A DNA stretch of 13,835 nt from Bacteroides sp. OM05-12 (GTDB taxonomy: Bacteria > Bacteroidota > Bacteroidia > Bacteroidales > Bacteroidaceae): the NCBI RefSeq assembly GCF_003438995.1, contig NZ_QSUN01000044.1, positions 1-13,835 on the forward strand. Reading direction: 5' to 3'. Made by a program: the position numbers and the translations under genes. Below, in pieces: positions 1 to 6,169 of the stretch (position 1 is its first letter; every line of letters starts with the position of its first letter). Below the pieces are notes generated by a model, which saw only the letters and a list, made by a program, of their open reading frames with translations, searched no databases and had not been told where the DNA came from.

Positions 1-243
1 ATAGCTTTGACACGCCTTGCCAGATGGTATGATGAAGTGGACAAATCCGGCTTTCTTACGTTTGGAAGAGTGGCGCGCTCGATACAGGTACACTACTTGA
101 ATATTATCAATTTCTTTGAGAGACGTTCTACCAATGCTGCTTCAGAAGCTTTTAATGCTAGAATTAAAGCTTTTAGAGCACAGTTCAGGGGCGTAAAGGA
201 TAAAGCATTCTTCTTGTACAGATTAACTAAGTTATATGCATAA
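1..243 (+). CDS. ISL3-family transposase, C-terminal fragment (5' end outside window)
   Basis: The reading frame is open from the first base and ends at TAA 241-243, so this is the last 80 residues of a longer protein. It contains the ISL3-type DDE transposase tail: an FFERRSTNAASEAFNARIK segment followed by a conserved RAQFRGVKDKAFFLYRLTK stretch. The Glu in NAASEAFN is the expected third acidic catalytic residue of the DDE triad. The enzyme would cut and join the ends of its own insertion sequence. The rest of the gene lies to the left, so I cannot tell whether it is intact. It lies outside the tRNA scar at 366-409 and so belongs to the flank rather than to the element on the right. A TTG at 7 is only an internal codon. 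I did not recognise the IS terminal inverted repeat. Confidence 0.85.
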   Translation: MALTRLARWYDEVDKSGFLTFGRVARSIQVHYLNIINFFERRSTNAASEAFNARIKAFRAQFRGVKDKAFFLYRLTKLYA

Positions 244-306
244 TAGGAAATCCATCAGGGTTTTACGTTGATCCGCGATAACCATGGGATCATTGGGGGA
301 TATACA

Positions 307-342
307 AAAAAACCACTAAAATTGGCGTTTTAGTGGTTTTTT
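307..342. terminator. Strong bidirectional hairpin terminator
   Basis: A perfect 15-bp inverted repeat (307-321 with 328-342) surrounds a 6-base loop, TTGGCG. The left arm is A-rich and the right arm ends in six T, so it can stop transcription in both directions. It would end the transposase transcript from the left. No nearer hairpin was seen left of 566, so it could also catch read-through from the minus-strand operon. Confidence 0.85.
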
Positions 343-365
343 ATCCGTAATAGGCTGAATGTTTG

Positions 366-409
366 TGGGCCATCTAGGGCTTGAACCTAGGACCTCCAGA
401 TTATGAGTC
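366..409 (-). other. Attachment-site scar: 3' half of tRNA-Met(CAU)
   Basis: Read on the minus strand, this is the 3' part of a tRNA: anticodon loop CTCATAA (401-407), 3' arm of the anticodon stem TCTGG (396-400), variable loop AGGTC, a perfect T arm CTAGG-TTCAAGC-CCTAG (374-390), acceptor 3' strand ATGGCCC (367-373) and discriminator A (366). The bases 5' of the anticodon loop (GCGA) match the expected stem arm CCAGA only in the two bases next to the loop, and there is no D arm. The gene is therefore cut near 409. Half-tRNAs of this kind are left when an integrase recombines at the 3' half of a tRNA gene and the element supplies a replacement copy. By this logic the element lies to the right of 409 and the intact tRNA-Met lies beyond the window, on the same strand. 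Confidence 0.75.
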
Positions 410-535
410 GCAAACGTCTGATTTTTAGCGATTTACATTCTATTTCTTTTCATGTCCATACCTCTTGATTTCCAAGCTCAAAGATAATATTTCCTTTTCA
501 AATAATATCTCTTGTTTTCTTCTATTTTCCTGAGA

Positions 536-555
536 TGTGTGCAAATTGTGTGCAA
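536..555 (+). repeat. Twin 9-bp direct repeats near the element end (possible integrase arm sites)
   Basis: TGTGTGCAA occurs at 536-544 and again at 547-555, exactly 11 bp apart, in the otherwise AT-rich gap between the tRNA scar and the first cargo gene. Two identical sites one helical turn apart close to an attachment site are what arm-type binding sites of tyrosine recombinases look like. This reading is inference. The rest of 410-565 shows no gene and no clear terminator. Confidence 0.35.
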
Positions 556-565
556 CGGTTCAATC

Positions 566-1903
566 TTATTCATTCATGATTCTATCCATTACGGGTTTTA
601 TTGATTCGAGATTATTAGGGGATATTTCAATGCACTCTATGCCTAATTCATCTGCAATTGTCTTAGCATATTTGATTTCTCTTTTTTGAAATTTGTCTAA
701 TAGTTCAATGTCATATATTTTATTATCTCTTTTATCTAATCTTTCTTTTATTTGCAATAGTTCGTCAGTGATTAGGATTATAAAAATAGGATTTATCTCA
801 CGGAAAGTATTAAATGGAATATCTTGAATTGTATTATCTATGTTGAGTAAACAAAAATGTCCATCTAAAAGATACTTTTCATCTGGGGATATTATTTTCT
901 TTAGATTTTCAAGTAATATATTCTGTGTAAGATCAACATCTTTAACTCTTTTTTCATTACCTTTATCCCACTGAAGAACTTCACTAGAAACCAAATGTCT
1001 TATATTGTATGATTTTGTTAGTTCGGAGCATATGTATCCTTTGCCTACACCATGAATACCTCCAACAAAAATGATGTTGCTCTTTATGTCCATATAACTT
1101 TTAAATTTTGTGTTTCTATAAAATAACTCTTGATGACTTTTGGTTGTAAAATCATTGTCTTTTAGATTTTCAAGAAAAGAATATTTGTCCATTAATGGCA
1201 ACATTTTTTTTCTACCATATATACTAATTCCATTATAGAATGATATATATAATTCGTTATTGCTCATTTGTGCTTGTACCAAATCAACATATTTTTTCTT
1301 ATTGGAAATCTCGCTTGTATCTATATATTTTAATATATGATATAAATGCCTAAAATAATGACCTAACTGAGTGGTATGTTTGGTAAACACTTCTGAGTAA
1401 TGATCATTAATTATTATTCGAATTAGATTAATATTTTCTTGTTTTAATAAAGAGTGATCATATTCAAAATCTAACATCTGAATTTTTAACTCTTCTGCAA
1501 CTTTATCAATGAATTGATAATCACATAAAATAATACCTTTTGTAGATATGTCTTTTCTATCATAGAAAGTACCTTTGCTTGTTGTGAGAATCGTTCTTTG
1601 GTTACTTAATAGCTCAAAAAGAGTATTCTCAAATTGTTGAATGTATGATCTTTCTTCTTGAACCTTGGTTATATCTAATTGTGTTTTATAAGTTCTATAT
1701 AATAATGAAATACTAATTAATGATATTAATGAACCTAATACTCCTCCAATGTAATCACCAAAAGTCCCAAAATCACTAGGATCTTTTGACAACTTGCTCT
1801 CATGCATTTGTATAGCATATATTATTAAAGAGCCGATAGATATCAAGACTATTAATATAAGCAGAAATATCTCAAGTCCAGAAAAACGCCGTTCATTATT
1901 CAT
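566..1903 (-). CDS. AbiC-like two-TM protein fused to P-loop kinase-like domain
   Basis: This 445-residue protein has two parts. The first ~265 residues carry two hydrophobic segments (about 11-32 and 46-70, the second GDYIGGVLGSLISLISISLL), then a QQFENTLFELL stretch, an HYFRHLYHILKYI stretch and QAQMSNNELYISFYNGIS. This order is that of the putative phage abortive-infection (AbiC-like) family. From about 276 comes a nucleotide-binding domain: P-loop GGIHGVGKG (281-289), a DGHF Walker-B-like site (347-350) and an ERLDKRD segment (387-393), as in small-molecule kinases of the adenylate-kinase type. The protein probably sits in the inner membrane with the ATPase in the cytoplasm. The ATG at 1901-1903 overlaps the upstream stop as TGATG; a TTG one codon earlier is possible but less likely. 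It is the last gene of a three-gene operon. Abortive infection is inferred from the family; the kinase substrate is unknown. Confidence 0.8.
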   Translation of the reverse strand: MNNERRFSGLEIFLLILIVLISIGSLIIYAIQMHESKLSKDPSDFGTFGDYIGGVLGSLISLISISLLYRTYKTQLDITKVQEERSYIQQFENTLFELLSNQRTILTTSKGTFYDRKDISTKGIILCDYQFIDKVAEELKIQMLDFEYDHSLLKQENINLIRIIINDHYSEVFTKHTTQLGHYFRHLYHILKYIDTSEISNKKKYVDLVQAQMSNNELYISFYNGISIYGRKKMLPLMDKYSFLENLKDNDFTTKSHQELFYRNTKFKSYMDIKSNIIFVGGIHGVGKGYICSELTKSYNIRHLVSSEVLQWDKGNEKRVKDVDLTQNILLENLKKIISPDEKYLLDGHFCLLNIDNTIQDIPFNTFREINPIFIILITDELLQIKERLDKRDNKIYDIELLDKFQKREIKYAKTIADELGIECIEISPNNLESIKPVMDRIMNE

Positions 1904-2313
1904 CAATCTGAAAATTTGAGAGTTAGTTCGTTAATTTCATCATCAAGATATCGAAAAGACTGTGGAGCAACAAATTTTTCATCATTTATTGTAGGGTCAA
2001 TGGGTGTCTCATATAATCTAGGTGACTTTATTTGCAAAGCAAATCCCGTATCTTTTCCTTCAAAATATTCATCAAAAAAATGCTTAGATATACCAGCATT
2101 TTTATGAGTTTTCTCCCATAATAATTGGGGACTCTCTTCTATTATTTGCTCTATACAAAATTCTCCGACTATTTTGCCAATAGGTTTGGTTGCATAGACT
2201 ACAACTTTTTTAATATCTTTTCTCTTAAAGATAGTGCGTCTAAATTCGAATTTTTTATCTCCTTTAAATATTTCTTCGACGAAAGTCGGCTTAATCGATA
2301 ATAATATTTTCAT
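1903..2313 (-). CDS. ASCH-domain (PUA-like) protein
   Basis: This 136-residue protein is a single ASCH domain, an RNA-binding fold of the PUA superfamily. Visible marks are the N-terminal LLSIKP, the GDKKFEFRR motif (residues 18-26), VVVYATKPIGKIVGEF (38-53) and the GFALQI strand. ASCH proteins bind RNA or nucleotides; E. coli YqfB of this class hydrolyses N4-acetylcytidine. Placing this motif on YqfB keeps the lysine (K20), but the position of the catalytic Thr is Glu (E23), so amidohydrolase activity is doubtful. The ATG at 2311-2313 is preceded by AAGGAGA about 6 bases away, an unusually good Shine-Dalgarno for this phylum. The gene overlaps the GNAT gene upstream by 23 bases and shares one base with the gene downstream, so translation of all three is probably coupled. 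Confidence 0.85.
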   Translation of the reverse strand: MKILLSIKPTFVEEIFKGDKKFEFRRTIFKRKDIKKVVVYATKPIGKIVGEFCIEQIIEESPQLLWEKTHKNAGISKHFFDEYFEGKDTGFALQIKSPRLYETPIDPTINDEKFVAPQSFRYLDDEINELTLKFSD

Positions 2314-3346
2314 TTATTTCTCCTTTTTCTAAAATTCCTTGAAACTGGTCATCACTTAATCTGAAGAATCCCCAATAAATATTCGGACTTATTCCTAGAC
2401 TATCTAATAAATATCCTCTTGTCACTCTTTTTGTTAAGGCAATATTATATGTCATTTTTATAGTAATAATATTATCTTTTTGATACCAGCCCTTTAAATC
2501 GCTTTCGTCGAAAATGCTATAGGCGTTAGTGTACTCAATGAAATCATTGATATTTGTGAAATCAGATTTAATCTTAATTTCTTCGACTTCGCATATAGAG
2601 GTTACTACACTCCTATATCTCGCAGGACCTTGATAATCATTTGTCCTATAAATTGCAATAAGGTCGCCTTTTCTTAAAGATGCAACATCTGGCATAAAAC
2701 AAATATATATTTTGTGAATACTATTTGTGTATGAGACATCCTTTACCAAATTGTATTTATAACTTTCTTCATTATTTAATATTGAATCAGGAAATAGTTT
2801 TGTATGATATTTAGGGTATATGGATAATAAAAACTTCCTTTTATCTTTTAAACTAATTAAAGGATAATCTTTTAATTGATCATTGCTGAGTTCTTTCATG
2901 CTTTTTACTAGAACATCTTCATCTAACTTTTTCCCAACATAATCAAAACCATATTTTTTTAGAAGATTTACTAAGCCTATATGCTTGCTAAAAATCGTCA
3001 CATATATTTCGTCTACATTTTTAACAATTGCAATGTCGGTAATTTTTTTTATAAATCGTTCTCCCAACTTGGTGTTATGAGCATCAATTTTAAAAGTTCC
3101 AACCTTCAACCTTTTTGCTTGTGGCCTGATTGGATTTATGTCATCTAATTCTCCATCTTCTATTTTTAGAAATAGAAAAGCTTGTAATTGATTTGATTGA
3201 TTATATTGTACGAAAGCAAACTTATTCTCTTCGCTTTTTTTTTCAAACCATTCAGAGAAGCCTGGATAATCTTCTTTTAGTGAATCAAAAAAAGGGTCGG
3301 ATAAATCTATGTCTTTAAAATATCTAATTAATATCTGTTCTACCAT
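2291..3346 (-). CDS. GNAT acetyltransferase fused to C-terminal PUA/EVE-like domain
   Basis: This 351-residue protein is the first gene of the minus-strand operon. Residues ~1-150 look like a GNAT N-acetyltransferase. A central strand (RLKVGTFKIDAH) leads into NTKLGERFIKKITDIA, a degenerate form of the acetyl-CoA loop Q/RxxGxG/A. Then come VDEIYVTIF and GLVNLLKKYGFDYVGKK, the usual GNAT C-terminal strand and helix. Residues ~205-335 hold a second domain with IYICFMPDVASLRKGDLIAIYR and an acidic WGFFRL-containing tail, which resembles PUA/EVE-type nucleic-acid-binding folds. The pairing suggests acetylation of an RNA or an RNA-associated target, but this is inference. The start ATG (3344-3346) lies 35 bases downstream of a TATCTTTG promoter box on the same strand. 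Domain assignment is by eye. The acetyltransferase part is fairly secure and the C-terminal fold less so. Confidence 0.75.
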   Translation of the reverse strand: MVEQILIRYFKDIDLSDPFFDSLKEDYPGFSEWFEKKSEENKFAFVQYNQSNQLQAFLFLKIEDGELDDINPIRPQAKRLKVGTFKIDAHNTKLGERFIKKITDIAIVKNVDEIYVTIFSKHIGLVNLLKKYGFDYVGKKLDEDVLVKSMKELSNDQLKDYPLISLKDKRKFLLSIYPKYHTKLFPDSILNNEESYKYNLVKDVSYTNSIHKIYICFMPDVASLRKGDLIAIYRTNDYQGPARYRSVVTSICEVEEIKIKSDFTNINDFIEYTNAYSIFDESDLKGWYQKDNIITIKMTYNIALTKRVTRGYLLDSLGISPNIYWGFFRLSDDQFQGILEKGEINENIIID

Positions 3347-3381
3347 ATTTACAATAAATTATATGTGAAACTTTCTAAGAA

Positions 3382-3389
3382 CAAAGATA
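3382..3389 (-). promoter_or_regulatory. Bacteroides-type -7 box for the minus-strand operon
   Basis: The minus strand reads TATCTTTG, a full match to the Bacteroidales -7 element TAnnTTTG, 35 bases upstream of the GNAT start codon. I do not see a clear -33 TTTG at the right distance, so the promoter may be weak or activator-dependent. Confidence 0.5.
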
Positions 3390-3838
3390 GATAATTTTAG
3401 AGATATTTGGAGTCATTTCGGATGATTTTATTTCTTAAATCGTGAAAGATCTGGACCTCTTATCATTCTTATTGTAACAATATGCATTTTACACCATTGT
3501 TTAGTAGCTTATATCCTCAAATACCGTTTGAAATTCAGTTCAACACCCTTGAAATAAGGTCATCGACTACATGGCCTTTAATTATTTAACTTTTATTATG
3601 TATTTGTTTTCTGGCGTATTTTCAGTGTTTTTAGGCGTTGTTTTATATATAGTTTTGGTTCTTCTTTGAATTTATATACCTTATTTATAGGAAATTAACT
3701 ATTCGAAGCCCTTTTGCTTTTCGTTTTTAACCCGTTTAAATCAATGTCTAAACAACTTGAAATCAATATTCAAAAGTGGGTTGAATGTTTATATTTCCAT
3801 TCAAATGAGGATATATAGACTATCGTAAGCAATTCCGC
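3390..3838. other. Gene-free interval between cargo operon and integrase
   Basis: The region separates the divergent GNAT operon and the integrase and holds no convincing reading frame. A TAGTTTTG at 3650-3657 (+) fits the -7 consensus TAnnTTTG and could drive the integrase with a leader of about 200 bases, but no matching -33 element is visible. GAGGATATAT at 3807-3816 recurs at 5241-5250 on the far side of the integrase. The integrase start lies in a small palindrome, CCGCTTGCGG (3835-3844). I see no tRNA, IS end or clear attachment core here. Confidence 0.4.
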
Positions 3839-3859
3839 TTGCGGGTAATCACTAAAACC

Positions 3860-5083
3860 ATGTATAATTTTTCAAAAGACGGTATCGTAGTCTCTACGGT
3901 ACTTGATGCACGTACTGCCAACAAAGAAGGCAAATATCCTGTTAAAATCAAGGTTTATTATCAAAGAAAGCCCAAGTATTATTCTATTGGTATCTGCATG
4001 ACAAAAGAAGAATGGAACAAGCTCCCGGATAGCAAATCTTCTGAAAGCAGGAAAATCAGACAAGCCATTGAAAGTAGTTTTTCTTTAGTCCGTATGAATG
4101 TTGAAGCTCTGGCAGAGAAAGGAACATTCTCTTTCAATACGCTCAATTTACGTTTGGGAAAAGCTACCGGTGATACTCTGAACAGTGCCATACGAGCTAA
4201 GATTGAGGAACTGAAAAACGAAGAAAGAATCGGGACAATGCAGTTCTATCAAACTACATTGGTAATGGTTGAGGAAGTCGGCGGCAAAGATATTCCATTT
4301 AGTACTGTTACGGTTGAATGGTTACAAAAATGCGAAAGACTTTGGTCGAAAACGAGAAGTATTTCTACAATCGGTATGCACATGAGAAATATCCGTACTT
4401 TGATGAATGAAGCCAAGAGAGCCGGCGTTATCAAAGAATCGCAATACCCATTCGGAAAAGGTCTGTTCGAGATAAAGACCGGTATCGGAAGAAAGAAAGG
4501 ATTGACAAAGAAACAGTTGAAGGCCATTTTCGATTATAAGAGTGAAAATGAAACCACTAACAGGTATAAAGACCTCTGGATATTCATTTACTTGTGCAAC
4601 GGTATCAATCCGACAGACATGCTGAAATTGAAGTTCTCGGATATTGTGGACGGTGAAATATGTTTTGTGAGACAGAAAACAGAACGCACAACAAAGAATA
4701 GGAAAGAGATACGTGCAGTTGTTTCTCCCCAATTACAGGCAATAATTGACAAGTGGGGCAACAAACCGTTACCCGATAATTACATATTTCCTTATATGAA
4801 AGGGCATGAAACGGCCATAGAGCGTAAAGCGATTGTACGCGATGTTGTCAAGCGAATCAACAAGCGTATGAAGTTGATAGGTGAAGAATTGGGTATAGGC
4901 AATATCACCACATACACCGCAAGACACTCATACGCTACCGTATTGAAACGAAGCGGAGCCAATATCTCTTATATAAGTGAATCCTTAGGACATACCGACC
5001 TGAGGACTACGGAAGCATATCTGGCGAGTTTCGAGAAAGAGGAGCGTGCTAAGAACACTAACCTTTTGACCTCGTTTTTGTAG
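3860..5083 (+). CDS. Tyrosine-type recombinase / integrase
   Basis: This 407-residue protein has the three-part layout of Bacteroides element integrases. An N-terminal arm-binding domain (about 1-85, with VKIKVYYQRKPKYYSIGICMTKEEWN) is followed by a SAM-like core-binding domain (about 105-205) and the catalytic domain (about 210-400). Catalytic residues seen are the beta-hairpin Lys (K273 in RQKTERTTK), box II Arg in TARHSYAT (R355), His in ESLGH (H378) and the nucleophile Tyr in TEAYLASF (Y387). The box I Arg position is Asn (N250 in CNGINPTDM) and the first box II His is Tyr (Y352). Loss of the box I Arg is also known in the CTnDOT integrase, so the enzyme may still be active. ATG 3860 is preferred over an in-frame TTG at 3839 that lies in a palindrome. 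It is the best candidate for having inserted the element at the tRNA-Met site, although cargo separates it from that site. Confidence 0.93.
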   Translation: MYNFSKDGIVVSTVLDARTANKEGKYPVKIKVYYQRKPKYYSIGICMTKEEWNKLPDSKSSESRKIRQAIESSFSLVRMNVEALAEKGTFSFNTLNLRLGKATGDTLNSAIRAKIEELKNEERIGTMQFYQTTLVMVEEVGGKDIPFSTVTVEWLQKCERLWSKTRSISTIGMHMRNIRTLMNEAKRAGVIKESQYPFGKGLFEIKTGIGRKKGLTKKQLKAIFDYKSENETTNRYKDLWIFIYLCNGINPTDMLKLKFSDIVDGEICFVRQKTERTTKNRKEIRAVVSPQLQAIIDKWGNKPLPDNYIFPYMKGHETAIERKAIVRDVVKRINKRMKLIGEELGIGNITTYTARHSYATVLKRSGANISYISESLGHTDLRTTEAYLASFEKEERAKNTNLLTSFL

Positions 5084-5098
5084 CCTATATAGCCTATA
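5081..5098 (+). repeat. Tandem 9-bp repeat overlapping the integrase stop codon
   Basis: TAGCCTATA occurs twice head to tail (5081-5089 and 5090-5098), with the first TAG being the integrase stop. It could be a recombinase or regulator site or chance; nothing decides. Confidence 0.3.
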
Positions 5099-5120
5099 TG
5101 GGGCTCTTTTTACTTTCCTG

Positions 5121-5173
5121 CCCGGTAATTCTATTCATTAGGGAATCGGGTTTTCTTTATGCAAAATTACCGG
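5121..5173 (+). terminator. Probable terminator of the integrase gene with alternative pairing
   Basis: CCCG-gta-ATTC (5121-5131) can pair with GAAT-CGGG (5143-5150), followed by TTTTCTTT, which would end the integrase transcript. The same left arm has a perfect alternative partner: CCGGTAATT (5122-5130) is the exact inverse of AATTACCGG (5165-5173). The two pairings exclude each other. Confidence 0.5.
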
Positions 5174-5308
5174 TGCGATAACTTAATTCAGGTTAAGAAT
5201 ATAGTTAAAATACCTTTTTCTTTTATATTCCGACAAAAAAGAGGATATATGTAATGTCCGATGATTCATGTATTCGGAGTATTACTAAATTCAAAAATAA
5301 ATAAAGTT

Positions 5309-5815
5309 ATGGCACGAAAGAAAAAAGTAGAAGAAGAACAACCGGTGGCTGCCGAAGTTGTAGAGACTAAAAAGAAATCTTCAAAGAAAGCACCAAAGAC
5401 CAAAATGTCTGTTCAAAAAGAAAGCATACAGGAAACCACTGTTCAAGAGCCGATTGTCAAAGAAGAAAATACGAAAGATTCTTTTAAAGACAAAGACTAT
5501 ACAATCGATGAGCTTATAGATATGTTAGGACCGGATATTGATTGTGAGGATGATACAGAGTTTTCATTAACGGAAGATACTTCTTCACAAGAACAGGAAT
5601 ACACAATAGAGGATATGCTTTCCGCATTGGACGAGTCAATCGATAATGACGATGAAGAATGTGTTTCAGATGAAATACTTGATAAATTCGACAAGACACT
5701 CGAAGAAAAAGGTTTGGGCGATGATTATTTTCAGAAGAAAGAAGAACGGCTTAAAGAAATGGAGCTGGAGCATGAACTTCACGAATTCGCCATTGATGAA
5801 ATGCTGAATGAATAA
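5309..5815 (+). CDS. Small charged protein with three short acidic repeat motifs
   Basis: I do not recognise this 168-residue protein. The N-terminal ~50 residues are rich in Lys (MARKKKVEEE, KKKSSKKAPKTK) and the rest is strongly acidic. A short motif of the form [DE][YF][TA]I[DE][DE][ML] occurs three times: DYTIDELIDMLGPDID (63-78), EYTIEDMLSALDESID (97-112) and EFAIDEMLNE (159-168, the very C terminus). The spacers are low in complexity and look disordered, so the motifs may be docking peptides for a partner or a DNA-mimic surface. I chose ATG 5309 because it follows the AT-rich AAAAATAAATAAAGTT leader typical of Bacteroides starts and gives the basic N terminus; the frame stays open upstream to ATG 5261. 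No signal peptide or membrane segment is present. It is flanked by the integrase and the structured RNA. Confidence 0.8.
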   Translation: MARKKKVEEEQPVAAEVVETKKKSSKKAPKTKMSVQKESIQETTVQEPIVKEENTKDSFKDKDYTIDELIDMLGPDIDCEDDTEFSLTEDTSSQEQEYTIEDMLSALDESIDNDDEECVSDEILDKFDKTLEEKGLGDDYFQKKEERLKEMELEHELHEFAIDEMLNE

Positions 5816-5862
5816 GAATATCTAATTTTGCAACCTGCAACAGTCTCTTTATGAGATGTAAC

Positions 5863-5893
5863 TTTGTGGTGTGCCTTATTTTTTCTAATTTTG
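5863..5893 (+). promoter_or_regulatory. Bacteroides consensus promoter for the structured RNA and lipoprotein
   Basis: TTTG at 5863-5866, a 19-base spacer and TAATTTTG at 5886-5893 match the Bacteroidales consensus (-33 TTTG, 19-21 bases, -7 TAnnTTTG). Transcription should start near 5900, giving a leader of about 270 bases before the lipoprotein ATG. A second TAATTTTG at 5823-5830 has no partner at the right distance. Confidence 0.7.
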
Positions 5894-5936
5894 CATTGTC
5901 ATGGTAACATGTCGGACATATTAGAAATTTTAAGGT

Positions 5937-6085
5937 ACACGAAAGTGTTTAACTGATTCTCTACGACGAAGTCTGGTAAACTATCTGTAGAACGGGAATA
6001 AGTTGACATCTCTCGCGTCATATCCGTATATGGCGTGGGGACTGTTGCTTGTTTTAGTTCAAGGTCTTTACCAGAGCCCGTCGTA
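5937..6085 (+). ncRNA. Long rod-shaped structured RNA (leader or small RNA)
   Basis: Nearly the whole stretch can fold into one long hairpin on the plus strand. From outside in: 5962-5967 with 6080-6085 (TACGAC/GTCGTA); 5972-5980 with 6067-6075 (TCTGGTAAA/TTTACCAGA, perfect); 5990-6003 with 6047-6060 (14 positions, one mismatch); 6005-6008 with 6043-6046; and 6011-6023 with 6028-6040, closed by the loop CCGT. Many pairs are G-U, which would be A-C mismatches on the other strand, so the plus strand is the functional RNA. A small ACAC-GAAA-GTGT hairpin with a GNRA-type loop (5937-5948) stands in front. The consensus promoter at 5863-5893 reads into it. No T-rich stop follows the rod, so it is probably the leader of the lipoprotein mRNA. 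A processed small RNA is the alternative. I cannot name an RNA family. Confidence 0.65.
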
Positions 6086-6169
6086 TAAAATAAGTTAATG
6101 GCCTCACGCTTTCTGCATTTATGAACTCTTCTGATTTGGGGCTAAGGAAGAAATGACATTCTGGTAATT

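Noticed and set aside
366..409. A complete tRNA gene on the minus strand
   Set aside because: The bases 5' of the anticodon loop match the expected stem arm only in the two bases next to the loop, and there is no D arm or acceptor 5' strand, so it is a 3' fragment.
3839..3859. TTG start giving a seven-residue longer integrase
   Set aside because: The TTG sits in a small palindrome with no ribosome site, and ATG 3860 gives the N terminus usual for this family.
4322..4732. Minus-strand reading frame of 136 codons inside the integrase
   Set aside because: It lies wholly antisense to a gene with clear catalytic motifs, and its Cys- and Phe-rich product has no recognisable features.
3807..5250. 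GAGGATATAT on both sides of the integrase as attachment cores
   Set aside because: Ten AT-rich bases recurring in an AT-rich window can be chance, and the tRNA half at 366-409 is a much better attachment site.
5937..6085. Group II intron fragment or MITE
   Set aside because: No domain V sequence or reverse transcriptase is present. The pairing relies on many G-U pairs, which fits RNA selection rather than DNA terminal inverted repeats, and no target-site duplication was seen.
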